Positions 24,901 through 33,492 of a stretch of 64,000 bases of DNA are shown here, in pieces; the first letter of the stretch is position 1, and each line of letters starts with the position of its first letter. The translations under genes were made by a program, and so were the position numbers. The stretch lies in contig CM066914.1 of assembly GCA_033964015.1 (NCBI GenBank), positions 6,625,831-6,689,830 on the forward strand, in the 5' to 3' direction. The notes under the pieces are model-generated. The model had not been told where the DNA came from. It did not search any database and saw only the letters and a list, made by a program, of their open reading frames with translations. This DNA is from Scolanthus callimorphus (taxonomy: Eukaryota > Cnidaria > Anthozoa > Actiniaria > Edwardsiidae).

Positions 24901-25676
24901 ATTCCCGTTTGACCGCAAGCACGTAAGAGATGGCGAGATTGAATGATGGTCAACTCTTATAGCTTTTTACATTCGCTCGCGCCTTTCCAACTAAAAAAAT
25001 AATCGCGCGTTTCCTACTAAAAGCGAATAGTCAAGCTGCAAGTTATGCTGAGTTTGTGAATGGGCTTCTCTTTGAACAAAGCTGTCGACCGAGTCAAAGT
25101 TGACATGCCAGTTTCTCCTTATAGGGTTTTGAAGGGGTACATCGGTGTTACCTGGAGGAAACGTTATTCATTATCGTCGAAAGATTAATCGAAGCAAGGG
25201 TATGTTTATAAATGTTAGAATATTTTTTTACGATTATCATTATCCCCCCTTTAAAGTTCGCACCACACTAATAATTTCAAAAGTACGTACAGGAGCCAAT
25301 CACTGGGAGTGACGATCTTCCACATTAGGACTGTTAACCAACACTGTCGAATTGTGCTATTTTTAGCATCAAAAATCTTCCATGCTTTCCAACAAAATGT
25401 AAAGTTCGATTTTGTAAGCCCCAGCATAAGTAAGAAAGATGGTTTTAAAACCATCAAATATTCGTGTCACATTTCACATTTCTGCAAGAAACATCTTTCA
25501 TGATATAGGCTCAAAAATATAGCAATTTACCATATGTAATCGTCCGTTTTTTGCAATTGTTTTCATTTATCTCCCAGGTTCACCGGTTAGTGGTAGTGGA
25601 CAAAGAGGACCATTGCATCGGGGTTCTTTCGCTATCGGATATACTCAGATTTCTTGTCCTGAAACCAACTACCTGA
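6918..25676 (+). CDS. PRKAG: AMP-activated protein kinase gamma subunit (whole gene, 17 coding exons plus an optional microexon)
   Basis: The gamma subunit senses cytosolic AMP, ADP and ATP for the AMPK heterotrimer through four CBS repeats. Joined exons give about 499 codons: a Ser/Asp-rich N-terminal extension of roughly 190 residues, then a complete four-CBS core. Family nucleotide-site residues are visible: Arg in [10 protein letters not shown], Asp in TITDFINI, His-Arg in [10 protein letters not shown], Arg in [11 protein letters not shown], Asp in AKFDVI, His-Arg in VHRLVVVD and Asp in SLSDIL. The long N-terminus resembles the vertebrate gamma-2/gamma-3 layout more than gamma-1. All introns are GT-AG. 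The start is the first of two adjacent ATGs in the first recognised exon; an untranslated upstream exon is likely. Three one-base losses (near 21807, 21830 and 23371) interrupt the frame although flanking residues are conserved, so they look like sequence errors. The identification is secure; the exact N-terminus is less so. Confidence 0.95.
8185..8388. mobile_element. C-rich MITE, family copy 1 (complete)
   Basis: Terminal inverted repeats begin TGTGTGTTTCCAAAAAATAT and end with its complement at 8388. Internal halves share CCCTCTGGAATTTCC and AAAGATCAGGTAAATTGACC. A run of more than 20 C lies near the left end. Confidence 0.85.
9433..9556. mobile_element. C-rich MITE, family copy 2 (right end missing)
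   Basis: Left terminus TGTGTGGTTCCAAAAAATAT and the internal CCCTCTGGAATTTC and AAAGATCAGGTAAATTG match copy 1. The element then stops. Confidence 0.8.
10403..10465 (+). CDS. PRKAG: AMPK gamma coding exon 2
   Basis: A 63-base, phase-0 exon ([15 protein letters not shown]...) between CTATCAG and GTACAG. It reads in frame from exon 1 into exon 3. It belongs to the non-conserved N-terminal extension, so the support is splice sites and frame rather than homology. Confidence 0.65.
11001..11176. mobile_element. Small inverted-repeat element
   Basis: ACAGGGACATCAA at the left matches the complement of TTGACATCCCTGT at the right with two mismatches. Internally CTCCTGGGAAAA and TTTTTCCTGGGAG face each other. 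Confidence 0.6.
11799..12004. mobile_element. C-rich MITE, family copy 3 (complete)
   Basis: Runs from TGTGTGGTTCCAGAAAATAT to the complementary TTCTGGAACCACACA, with the same internal CCCTCTGGAATTTCC blocks and a GGGGG run of about 13. Confidence 0.85.
12814..13212 (+). CDS. PRKAG: AMPK gamma coding exon 3, Ser-rich N-terminal extension
   Basis: A 399-base, phase-0 exon preceded by TTTTTGCAG and followed by GTGAGT. It encodes 133 residues rich in Ser, Asp and Glu, including the runs RPRSSSIGS and SLTRSNSAP that look like phosphorylation targets (inference). This is the large regulatory extension found in long gamma isoforms. Confidence 0.85.
13290..13510. repeat. Diverged dispersed repeat, copy 1
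   Basis: Shares ordered blocks (TCTTTGTTC, GGAATC.TTTTGT.TGTGCAC, CAATATG, GGTTGTGCACTGTCAATG-like) with 23745-23945 in another intron of the same gene, in the same orientation. Confidence 0.6.
14373..14430 (+). CDS. PRKAG: AMPK gamma coding exon 4, acidic linker
   Basis: 58 bases encoding [19 protein letters not shown] plus one base. The acceptor is TTGCAG and the donor GTTTGT. It leads directly into the CBS core. Confidence 0.8.
14894..14991 (+). CDS. PRKAG: AMPK gamma coding exon 5, start of CBS1
   Basis: 98 bases encoding the conserved entry to CBS1 ([19 protein letters not shown], then IVVFDTQLN). The acceptor is TTAAG, with a weak pyrimidine tract. The donor is GTAAGT, phase 0. Confidence 0.9.
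15584..15617 (+). CDS. PRKAG: AMPK gamma coding exon 6
   Basis: A 34-base exon encoding [11 protein letters not shown] plus one base, a near-invariant CBS1 helix. It lies between TTTCCCAG and GTAAGT. Confidence 0.92.
15884..15931 (+). CDS. PRKAG: AMPK gamma coding exon 7
   Basis: A 48-base exon encoding [17 protein letters not shown] across its junctions. It includes the CBS1 arginine used for nucleotide phosphate contact in the family. Confidence 0.93.
16347..16405 (+). CDS. PRKAG: AMPK gamma coding exon 8
   Basis: 59 bases encoding [19 protein letters not shown], with the CBS1 ribose-binding aspartate. It ends in phase 0 at GTGAGT. Confidence 0.94.
16899..17081. mobile_element. MITE with CATACCTGCCAAC termini
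   Basis: CATACCTGCCAACTCTCCCAG at the left faces GGTTGGCAGGTATG at the right. Internal CTCCCAG/CTGGGTT segments are also partly complementary. Confidence 0.75.
17758..17781 (+). CDS. PRKAG: Possible 24-base in-frame cassette microexon of AMPK gamma
   Basis: QQTDSTQQ is flanked by an ATTTCAG acceptor and a GTAGGG donor. Both flanking introns are phase 0, so inclusion would add eight residues between SPL and VQMDELEEH without breaking the frame. The acceptor reads CAGCAGCAG, so alternative 3-base acceptor use is possible. Vertebrate gamma proteins have no such insert that I recall. It could be a chance splice-site pair. Confidence 0.45.
18367..18661. mobile_element. Long palindromic element with a GTTGTTGTATAAAA end
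   Basis: Arms of about 75-80 bases (18367-18445 and 18480-18554) are near-perfect complements and contain ACTGTAATAGATACACAG and GACGTCACAGAATGTCAT. The flanking TTTTATACAACAAC (18553) and GTTGTTGTATAAAA (18648-18661) form a second inverted pair around an ACCAATCAGAGCGCGCG box. Confidence 0.75.
19269..19314 (+). CDS. PRKAG: AMPK gamma coding exon 9
   Basis: 46 bases encoding [15 protein letters not shown] plus one base, the conserved CBS1-CBS2 linker. The donor is GTATGT. Confidence 0.93.
19353..19722. mobile_element. Inverted-repeat element with TAAGCCTGCGAAAGC-type ends
   Basis: The left end (AAGCCTGCGAAAGCAGAC, then CGTCGAAAGAGACTC) is matched in inverse by AGAGTCTCTTCCGGCGAGAG and GCTATCGCAGGCTA at the right. 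Confidence 0.65.
19821..20067. mobile_element. MITE with 16-bp terminal inverted repeats
   Basis: TTTTCATAATTCTGCGA at 19821 is complementary to TCGCAGAATTATGAAA at the right. Subterminal AAACTGCGGTTTGGCTTCC is matched by GGAAGCCAAACCGCGGTTT. Confidence 0.8.
20463..20517 (+). CDS. PRKAG: AMPK gamma coding exon 10, start of CBS2
   Basis: 55 bases encoding [18 protein letters not shown] plus two bases, between TTATTTCAG and GTAAGA. The sequence is divergent here, but frame and position fit. Confidence 0.85.
21188..21286. repeat. Hairpin element
   Basis: AAATTAGGGATTAATTTCAC at 21188-21207 is an exact complement of 21267-21286. The loop also pairs (TTTTCAATTTTTTCAAATTGG and its complement). 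Confidence 0.85.
21719..21843 (+). CDS. PRKAG: AMPK gamma coding exon 11, CBS2 core, with two one-base losses
   Basis: It reads [20 protein letters not shown], then [10 protein letters not shown], then an in-frame stop. One missing base near 21807 restores THKRILKF. A second missing base near 21830 restores the LYAY end, in phase 0 with exon 12. The codons after each break match the family, so sequencing error is more likely than decay. Confidence 0.9.
22134..22214 (+). CDS. PRKAG: AMPK gamma coding exon 12
   Basis: 81 bases encoding [18 protein letters not shown] then IGTYNKVAT, the conserved CBS2-CBS3 junction. It lies between GCTATAG and GTAAGT. Confidence 0.94.
22261..22570. repeat. Degenerate G-rich repeat array
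   Basis: Six or so imperfect copies of a CCTGGAAATTCCAGGGGGG-like unit joined by variable text. The unit resembles the CTCTGGAATTTCC core of the C-rich MITE family on the other strand, so it may derive from it. Confidence 0.6.
23096..23180 (+). CDS. PRKAG: AMPK gamma coding exon 13, CBS3
   Basis: 85 bases encoding [19 protein letters not shown] then SALPFVDDK plus one base. It includes the CBS3 arginine. The acceptor is TTTCCAG and the donor GTAGAG. Confidence 0.93.
23371..23407 (+). CDS. PRKAG: AMPK gamma coding exon 14, CBS3 end
   Basis: 37 bases encoding [12 protein letters not shown] with the CBS3 aspartate. The exon supplies one base of the split glycine codon where two are needed. One G appears missing at the acceptor side. 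Confidence 0.9.
23745..23945. repeat. Diverged dispersed repeat, copy 2
   Basis: Matches 13290-13510 block by block with many substitutions and small gaps, indicating an old shared element. Confidence 0.6.
24165..24236 (+). CDS. PRKAG: AMPK gamma coding exon 15, start of CBS4
   Basis: 72 bases, phase 0, encoding [20 protein letters not shown] then HRAE, almost identical to the animal consensus. It lies between ATCTTAG and GTAAGT. Confidence 0.95.
24242..24642. mobile_element. Element built of ACTATCA repeats
   Basis: Starts GTAGGTTTCAAACGAT and ends CGTTTTGAAACCCAC (inverted termini). The interior has more than a dozen ACTATCA or TGATAGT words in both orientations. Related tracts follow to 24960 and occur again at 33010-33130. 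Confidence 0.65.
25125..25199 (+). CDS. PRKAG: AMPK gamma coding exon 16
   Basis: 75 bases, phase 0, encoding [20 protein letters not shown] then LIEAR. It lies between CTTATAG and GTATGT. Confidence 0.93.
25578..25676 (+). CDS. PRKAG: AMPK gamma terminal coding exon 17 with stop
   Basis: Encodes [20 protein letters not shown] then [12 protein letters not shown] and a TGA stop at 25674-25676. It carries the CBS4 His-Arg pair and aspartate. Confidence 0.95.
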   Translation, partial: VHRLVVVDKEDHCIGVLSLSDILRFLVLKPTT

Positions 25677-26618
25677 AACAAGTTTCAACGGCGGTAAAAC
25701 TGGTAAAGCTAGAGTAGAATATGGAAACCAGATATCCATTGCTTGAAGCAATACTTCTTTATCGGTTAAACTGTTAAAACCTGAAACAGGGACGAGGCAG
25801 TCGGACCTATTAGCTTTAAAACACGTTTTCAGAACTGGTTTTACTTGTAAGGGTAAAATAGCTTGGCAGTCTGAGAACTAGAATCGGACATGGCTTCCTG
25901 AAACCTACGATCTGAAACACGTTTTAAATACTGGTAAAATAAGCATAAGGTAGAAAAAACTGAAACGCACCACCTGAAACATGTTTTATAGAATAACACA
26001 TGATGACCTGAAACATGTTGTAAAAATGCTAAAACTAGATTATTGCATGATGACCTGAAGTCCTGTCCCTTCGTTCGAGTTCCTGGAATCTTCATGCATT
26101 AAAATAAATAGAATCACAGAGTTTGGAGTCTTTGCAGGGTTAAATTTCAGTGTAGGTGAACAGGAATTCCAGGGTGATCGTGAAAAATTAATAGGCAGAG
26201 ACAACTCTATATTTTATGGATGGTATCTGAACTTGGTTCCTCAGCGTGAGAAGGCAATAAAAAATTTTAAGCAGTTGCGGAAAAAATCTTGTGAACTCTC
26301 GAAACGAGTAGGTACCTATACCTATAGTGCCAGATCGGTCTAGGCTGTGTTATTCAATGCTTTTTTGTAGTTTAGAAGTAAGAACGTTAGTTCAAAAACT
26401 ACTTCACAAAGCTACTTAGGTGAACTTTGTAGTGCTGTTATGTGTACCCCGGTCCCAGGGTGAAGTTTCCTTGTTTGCTAACCAAGTTGAAGTCGTATTG
26501 CGGTCATTTCCGTGGTAGTTTCTTTTGACTCAGTGTTTCTAGTCTTGTTCTGTCTCTTCCTGAAGCTTCATTCGCCCTATGTTAGTGGATCCGAGATCCG
26601 GGGTCAAGCGAAATTTGA
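25677..26618. other. 3' flank of the AMPK gamma gene
   Basis: Contains the 3' UTR and repeated words of the type ACCTGAAAC(A)TGTTTT between about 25670 and 26060, a loose tandem pattern. No further gene is seen before the 22-bp array. Confidence 0.5.
26103..26108 (+). terminator. Candidate polyadenylation signal of the AMPK gamma gene
   Basis: AATAAA about 430 bases after the stop codon and on the same strand. It is the first clear hexamer seen downstream of the gene. Confidence 0.4.
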
Positions 26619-26958
26619 GGTTTGGGATCCGGGATCCAGAGGTGTGGGATCCGGGATCCAGAGGTGTGGGATCCGGGATCCAGAGGTGTGGGATCCGGGA
26701 TCCAGAGGTGTGGGATCCGGGATCCAGAGGTGTTGGATCCGGAATCCAGAGGTTTGGGATCCGGGATCCAGAGGTGTGGGATCCGGAATCCAGAGGTTTG
26801 GGATCCGGGATCCAGAGGTGTGGGATCCGGAATCCAGAGGTGTGGGATCCGGAATCCAGAGGTTTGGGATCCGGGATCCAGAGGTGTGGGATCCGGAATC
26901 CAGAGGTTTGGGATCCGGGATCCAGAGGTGTGGGATCCGGAATCCAGAGGTGTGGGAT
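26619..26958. repeat. 22-bp minisatellite with higher-order pattern, 15 full units
   Basis: The unit is GGTGTGGGATCCGGGATCCA followed by GA. Variants are A (GGTTT, GGGATCC), B (GGTGT, GGAATCC) and C (GGTGT, GGGATCC). The order is A, C x4, B', then A B A B B twice, the last B truncated. The second half is therefore a 110-bp higher-order repeat. All six frames stay open, which is an artefact of the repeat. Confidence 0.95.
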
Positions 26959-27312
26959 CAAGAGGTGTGTGATCCCTTTTCATGAGGCGACTCCACCCTG
27001 GGTACACTGCTAGAATCTATAAGTCTGACTTTGAAAAGCTTTTTCCATAAAATGGAATGCAGTGTTATTTCTAGAGATCAGATTTGAGTTTAAATTACAC
27101 GTCGGTTGTTATTAGAAAGGAATAGGGGATATGTGGTCGTTGCCTTATCAACGAATTCGAAATAAAACCAATTGATTGTCATGTCTGTCGATGGTTTCAT
27201 TGGCTGGGTCTTGCGATATCAAATCGCCTTCCATTTTATCGACATCAACATCTTCATCGACTTTGGCACAGCATTTTTGAAGAAAAAAACGTCTTTTACT
27301 GCTGTTGTCATA

Positions 27313-27340
27313 ATAGGCCGTTATCACGCAAAATTGATTA
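27313..27340. repeat. Left fragment of the MITE interrupted by the transposon
   Basis: AGGCCGTTATCACGCAAAAT then TGATTA matches the left end of the complete MITE at 49521. The rest of this copy resumes at 30179. Confidence 0.75.
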
Positions 27341-30178
27341 CAGCTGTTTTGAGTATTCTGCGAACTTAGTACAGCAGATTGGTGCAAAATTGTGCAAATT
27401 GATGTTACAAGCATGAAATTTGGCAGAGTGGTAGAGCTTGATGTCCTGAGCAATTCTATATAAAAAGCACGCCCAAAAGTAAATACTTCCAGATAGCATA
27501 AAGATGGGTTGTTTTATCTTTGTTAAAGAAAGAACGTCTTAATTTTACACAAAAGCCTTAATATGTTACTTTATTCACAAATAGATGTCCTGCATTACTA
27601 TACATATTGAGTCACGCCCTATATTGCTTACTTACAGCCTTGATAGATGTACACTTCACTATTTGGCAAAATCTATTTCTTGAGTTTCCTTTTTCTCCAA
27701 GTTACAAGTATTGATAAGATGTTTTATGTGGCATTATTCTTAAGTTAAACCACACCCTATTTCAGGTATTTCCAGTGTTGAAAGTTATAAAATAAAATAA
27801 ACATTTAAAGCAAAAGTATTTTAAATTTGATTGAGCTGCCACGATTAGCTTGGCCTCCTGCATCAACAAAAATTCCATATTTTGTTATATGCCTGTCTGA
27901 AAAGTCTAAATATTATGAAGTCCTAAACCAACAATGAAAATTAACTTAGTCTTTCTGTTGTTCGCAACCTCTCTGTACTTGCACATGGCAGTGCATTGAG
28001 GACGTGCTTTGACACATTTACAGCGCCCTCGACTCCCCTTATCAGGTTGGCAGCCGCATTGCACGAGTAGCTGACACGTTGTAGAGATCTCGGGGAGTAT
28101 GGTCCAGATTGTTGGTTAAGCATTTTTTACATGATGGCTTTTTCGCCATCCAAACTCTGATGGCTATGGGATACTTCTCCCCAGTAGGTATCACATCCAT
28201 CTTTGGTCTTCTGGAAACATGTTCGCCCTTGCCACTCAAAGGCTTGCTCCTTGCATACAATGTTTGGGGCTGGGTCCGAGGGCCAGAGGATTTTTTTCAC
28301 TTTGATGCTACAGAGCTGTGAGCCCTACCAGGGGTGATTAGGAGCCCTTGGGGACTTGCTCCGAATTTCAGTTAGTAGAACTGACGATGCTTGATGTCTG
28401 TGTCATACAAGAACACATTTAAGTGAGCTCTCGCATAATTCCTGGATGGAAGGAACATCATCGTCAACCATCTGCTTCCACCAATCACATGAGTCAGTGC
28501 TGCCACTCAAGGACTTGACCTCTTTGTACCAATGGGTAACGTCAGAGCTGACACTTTGCGAGTATAGTATTTAGCTTTAGATGATATGCATTCTCGTTGC
28601 ACTTTATTCCCTAGGTCTTTATACTGGTACGACTCTTTCTTATGCTCTGACAGAGCAGTTTGTCTTTGAACGATCAGAGAGGTCAATCTAGGGATGTGTG
28701 TGATATGGCTCTCGAGGTTCTGCTCGTCTTCTTATTCCTTGACCTTGTTTATCTCTTGCGCCTACCTTCGGGCTGTTGTTGCCACGTCCCAGGCAATGTC
28801 TATCTTCTTTGTGTTGTTTGCTAGTAATGGCGCACATAAAGAATAACAAATGATATATGCGTAGTGCTTTTACGTCTCGGTTCTCTTCTTTTAGCATAAT
28901 TACAACGGCGGCTCCGTCAATCACGACTGCAATGACTTCAGGGGGCTCACTATGAACAGTACGGGCAACCATCTCCAGCCATCCTGTGAGGTCCGACTTG
29001 TCGCAGGAACTTAGGTCACCAAAGTTGGATATAGGGATAGTGGAACTAAATATTGATGCACTCGCTACAAGAAACGTTTGCTTTCAGAAGAAAGAATGTC
29101 AAATGATTTTTAGATACACGGAGATACAGTTATTTAGTGGATTGTACATTTCATTCACCCCTCGCCTCCCTTCGCCTGATAGCAGACATTAAACATGCTT
29201 CAAAAGTAACATCTTACCAAAAGGATATTGAATTGCTAGAAAGCAGTACATGACAACGTTTATTTTTAGGCAACCTTTTTTCTTCTACGCTAGCTGGCGG
29301 GCTAGTGGGGTGCTCATAGTTGGTGAGGTCTTGCATTGTGTGGAAAACCGTTCGAAAAGTTATATGAAAGAACATTTTCCTATAGAAAAGTGTACTTGCG
29401 AAAAGAAGTGGTAGAGTTGAAGCAAGAAAAGTCGAATTAAAATCTTTACTGTCTCTTTCTTAGCTCAAAAGCCGAAAAAGACGTTTAATGTGCCAAATAC
29501 AGGCATTTTGGGCGTGTGGTTAGCTGCGAAGGTGCTAGGTAATTTGTCTGTAATAGGTTGCAAAAGATTTCAATAATAACTATCATGTTTAATTTATTTT
29601 TGTAAACCCTTACATTCGTCACTGTAATACCTGTAAGTACCGCAATTGGGCGTGGTTTGTCTGCCTAAACTTGAAGGGCATGCAATCTCAACATTATGTG
29701 AAGTTTGGAAGAATTTGGAAAACGTTTAGTCAGGCTTTTATTCTTATATAAGCTAATTAATTCCACCTCTGTAAAACGGAAAGTATGCACATTTGGGTGT
29801 GTTTTTTGCATCAAGACTACTTAGGGTATAAAGCTCTGTCATTGTGCCAAATTTCATGCTTGTAACATTAAGTTGCACAATTCGACCTAAATTCTGCACC
29901 AATCTGCTGTACTAACTCTCGAGATCGATTTCCAACCGTCAAACCGCTTTCTGGCTTCCGTCAATCAACTTTGAAACTCTTTGGAATACATAGAATTCAG
30001 TTATTCGCCATCCTAGTTAAATGCCCCAACAAACAGTATCTTTTACTGTCATTTTCTAAACAAATGGCCTAACTTACAGTCGGCTAAGACTCAAATTAGA
30101 CCCGAGAGTTTGATTGACGGAAGCCAGAACGCCATTGGAAGTCGAACGCGAGAGTTCGCAGAATACTCAAAACAGCTG
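27341..30178 (-). mobile_element. Degraded DNA transposon inserted in an older MITE, flanked by TA
   Basis: Termini CAGCTGTTTTGAGTATTCTG at 27341 and their complement ending at 30178 are exact. A second inverted block (GCATGAAATTTGGCA, 27411; complement 29845-29859) shows the inverted repeats extend inward with gaps. TA flanks both ends. Inside, the - strand carries broken reading frames: EVIAVVIDGAAVV and GQGIRRRAEP near 28690-28970, and a cysteine-rich tail (CGCQPDKGSRGRCKC, then CTAMCK) near 27960-28070 of the type seen at the C-terminus of widespread invertebrate transposon-associated proteins. It has no intact ORF. Confidence 0.75.
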
Positions 30179-30475
30179 TAATAATATTCAATAGTTATCA
30201 GAAAATGAAATTCAGTTTTCAATTGTACACATCCGTATTAGTAAATTGCAAAGTTTCAAAAGAATTACTTGAAAACTGGCTGAGATATGAATTTTCAAAA
30301 CGTCGTATTCTGGCTTACTTTTACAAAGAAATGTATGGGCAAATACGTCAAGTCGAGGCTGGATGGGCATCCATGCCCGTCCAGTCTCGTTTCGATGTAT
30401 TTTCCAATACATTTCTTGCAAAAAAATCATATTATATGCTGTTCGAAAATCAACATCAAAGGACATGAAGCTTAA
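30179..30475. repeat. Right fragment of the interrupted MITE
   Basis: Continues AATAGTTATCAGAAAATGAA, TACACATCCGTATTAGTAAA and GTCGAGGCTGGATGGGCATC, as in 49550-49800. The far right arm decays near 30430-30475. Confidence 0.8.
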
Positions 30476-31715
30476 TTTATAAAGGGCCTCGCCTGATTGT
30501 CATGAATGTGCAGGTGAAGTTACTTTATATATTCTTGCATTGAACGGACTCTGATTTGCATTAAATCTTGCGATAAACATCACTTCAGTTTTCGCTTATC
30601 GTAAAACACTTGAGAATTTGTTCAGTGAATTCTCCTTAATTGAATTTAGATGGATGGCGAATTTATTCATCTTTAAACCGAACAAATCACGTATTGAAGG
30701 GAGATCGTGTCGCGGAAAGGTGCTCTCTTGGCTTTGTAAAGAAGTTCTGTTTATTTAATAAAAGCAAAAACTAACAATGAGATTAAAATTATATTTCCAC
30801 AATAAACGTTCTAGTCATTTTGTATTGAATAGCGCGTGCATGACAAAGATTAGGAAAATTAAACAGTTTTCCTCAGGGGCCGGAATGCGGTTACGATGAA
30901 TAAAAGATAAGTAAGTCAATGTAACTTAGAAATTATCAGGAGATTGAAATAAATACTACCAAGTTTTAACTTTCTCTGGGTTCTTAAAACGTATTAAATA
31001 AATATGTACGATAAGTTGAAGCAATGATGAATTATGATTCTTAATTGAGATGTTATATGTTTAATTATTTCAAAAGGGTGTGACCGGTTATTATTGAAAA
31101 TAAACAGAATGCCCAGGTAGCCCGCCTGATTTCCTTATCATCAAAGCGTCGTCGCGAAAATGTTGATATCTTTAAACTTAACTGTTCGCACTTCAGAATA
31201 TCCTCTTTTAAGTTTACAACTTACGATTTTACTTCCTAAGAGCAAAAGTAATTTTTAATAGAGATAACTTGCCGAGACACGCTATGTAAATAATGACAAA
31301 AGAAATAGGCGAAAATCTTTATTAAGTTCCCCTGTCGGCTCACGTTTAATCCGACAGGGGTGACATTGAATTCTGGTTGGCTGTGCTTATTGGCTTTGCT
31401 CAACTTTGAGACCGGCTTCAAATCTTTAATAGCTTGATTTTAAAGCCCCTAAGGTCTTTTGACACTTAAAGTCCTTCTATATCCTGTTCTATATCTTTTA
31501 CTGGAACCATATTAAAATTCAGATGAGCCGCGCCGTGCAAAAGGCCGATCCCGTAGCAGTTGTGTGGATTATATGTTCCATCGCAGGTGCAGGTATAAGT
31601 TCAACACAATGGGGCTTCGTTAGACGCAGTGCACCCCTTGGGACTTACTTTCCTTCCTGTGTTTTTCCTGGAGACTCGCATCCTAATCACATCTTTCAAA
31701 GTGAGTGCATTTTCA
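30476..31715. other. Intergenic AT-rich stretch upstream of the + strand peptidase gene
   Basis: No conserved ORF. There is a small hairpin at 31329-31363 (CCCCTGTCGG / CCGACAGGGG). The promoter of exon 1a would lie at its right end. Confidence 0.45.
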
Positions 31716-32007
31716 ATGGCTGAAGTAGACCACAACGCAATAGTGCCCCAAGAACAGGAACCATTGGAAAACGAGATCAAATCCAAGGTAACGAAGCCTA
31801 AAGTCCGCCGATTTCCGCGCCACTTCGATCGCAACAAAAATTCTTCGTCATCTTGGCTACGGTGATAGGTATCTCCGTCGGTTTTGTGTTTGGATTCTTC
31901 ATTCACAAGAGTAAGTTCTCAAAGAGGCTGTGGCGTCCCGAGAGTTCTTACGTGCAACAGGAATATGAGAAAATGCTGAGCACAAAGCGACTGGAGGAAA
32001 ACCTAAA
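31716..32007 (+). CDS. Candidate first exon 1a of the + strand NAALADase-like gene
   Basis: Starts MAEVDHNAIVPQEQ, then a basic stretch and a membrane anchor (VILATVIGISVGFVFGFFI), then KRLEENLK at the GTAAGT donor in phase 2. One A appears missing from the A-run near 31836; adding it joins the N-terminus to the anchor. The phase matches exon 2, so this exon can replace 1b. It may be an alternative promoter exon or the remnant of a duplicated gene. Confidence 0.7.
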
Positions 32008-33444
32008 GTAAGTGGGCATTTTTATTTATTGAATTATTTGATGCGGAAAAATAGACTGAAGCCGTTCAGAGTGCATGGGTTAAGGTCATGGTATAATCAA
32101 TCTATGAATGTACGATTTACAGTAAAATATATATTAGAAGGTTTTTACAATAAACGGTCATAATATTAATCCTGTGCCTGTGGTAGAACCACTTAATATA
32201 TTGAACATCAGTCACATCAAGATGTAAATTACTAATTGTATTTTATAAATATTTTTTAGCATTGTGGTTAGGATGAAAAGACTTGCGTCTAGGTGTTTAT
32301 CTAATTACATTTTCATATACGATGTGTGACATCAAGTAGTGCATGGTTTGTAAATGTTACTGAATTTTACGTGACTTTCAATCATCTGGCTGCGAGCACT
32401 GCATTGCACGAAAACTTATCGTATCAGCGAATCAGTAAGGCACTGTAGATCTCCATCTGATTTCGGAAAAACTTGCTCGAAATGCTCGAAAACAGCTATA
32501 TTTTGGCTAAAACTTGCAGGGATTCAAGCGATTGCAATTCTTTTCCATCCGTAAATTTTGATTTACATCTGCCGGCTTTGCATTATGGGTTTGAAGTAGC
32601 CACAGGGAGCCCGCGCTCCTCGTCCCAGGTCTTTCAATAGCCATTGGCAATAACGGACAGCGATGGATTGATATTGAGCTCATTGTATTGTGCGGGTCGA
32701 AAATAAACGTTAGCAATCAAAATACGCCCAAAAGGTGGAAGTATTCTCGTAAAATCAGAGCTTTTTCCTTGCTCCAAAAAAGTTCCAGAAATATTATTGC
32801 TGTGCACCTTTCCGGGTATTCCTTGGTGTTACGGAAGCTTTGTTTTTTGGTGCTCGAAGCTTTGTTTTTGGTGCTCGAGGTCTCTATTCGTCCATTGTCT
32901 CGTTCTTAGATCTTTGTTCGAGACTTTTGTTCCATTGCTTCCATGCCCTGGTGCTCTGTAACACCGTAGCCATGGTCGGCTCGACGCTGGATCGACGTTC
33001 AGACCGCGCCTTATATCAACTATCGTTTTCTATTTTGAACATGTTGAGGTGTGAGTCGATAATACTACTTGATAGTTTGCGATCACACGCGCGCGATAGT
33101 TGTTCGAACTCTAACAACTATCATCAACTTCCTCGATCTTTGGAGCAGGCCAATTTGACTTTTGAGGGGGATGGGTGTTTTGGCATGTGCAAGAATGATC
33201 CCCTCCCATGGGGGGTACATGTAATTTTTTCCTTTGTTCCCTTGTTCCCCATAATTCAAAACGACTTCTTTCCGTAAAATTGTTCCCTAAAATTCCCCAA
33301 ATGTAACAAAAGTTCCCTTGTTCCCTGAAAATAATTTGTCAGTATCCCTTGTTCCCTGGAAATAAATGTGCTTGTTCCCTTGTTCCCTAAAACCCCTGGG
33401 AGAGGCTCAATAATGTTTGGGCGGTCCGGCCTCTTGTAAGTGAG

Positions 33445-33492
<48 letters not shown>

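Larger units (their letters stand above)
6981..25577 (+). other. Introns of the AMPK gamma gene
   Basis: The introns contain three copies of one C-rich MITE (8185, 9433, 11799), further inverted-repeat elements (11001, 16899, 18367, 19353, 19821, 21188, 24242), a G-rich degenerate array (22261-22570) and a diverged dispersed repeat present twice (13290 and 23745). The first intron is about 3.4 kb; I see no gene in it. In the remaining intronic stretches longer than 300 bases I see only AT-rich sequence. Confidence 0.7.

Noticed and set aside
26512..27013. Long open frames on both strands over the GGATCC repeat
   Set aside because: The 22-bp unit contains no stop in any frame, so open frames are automatic. 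The peptides are pure repeat.
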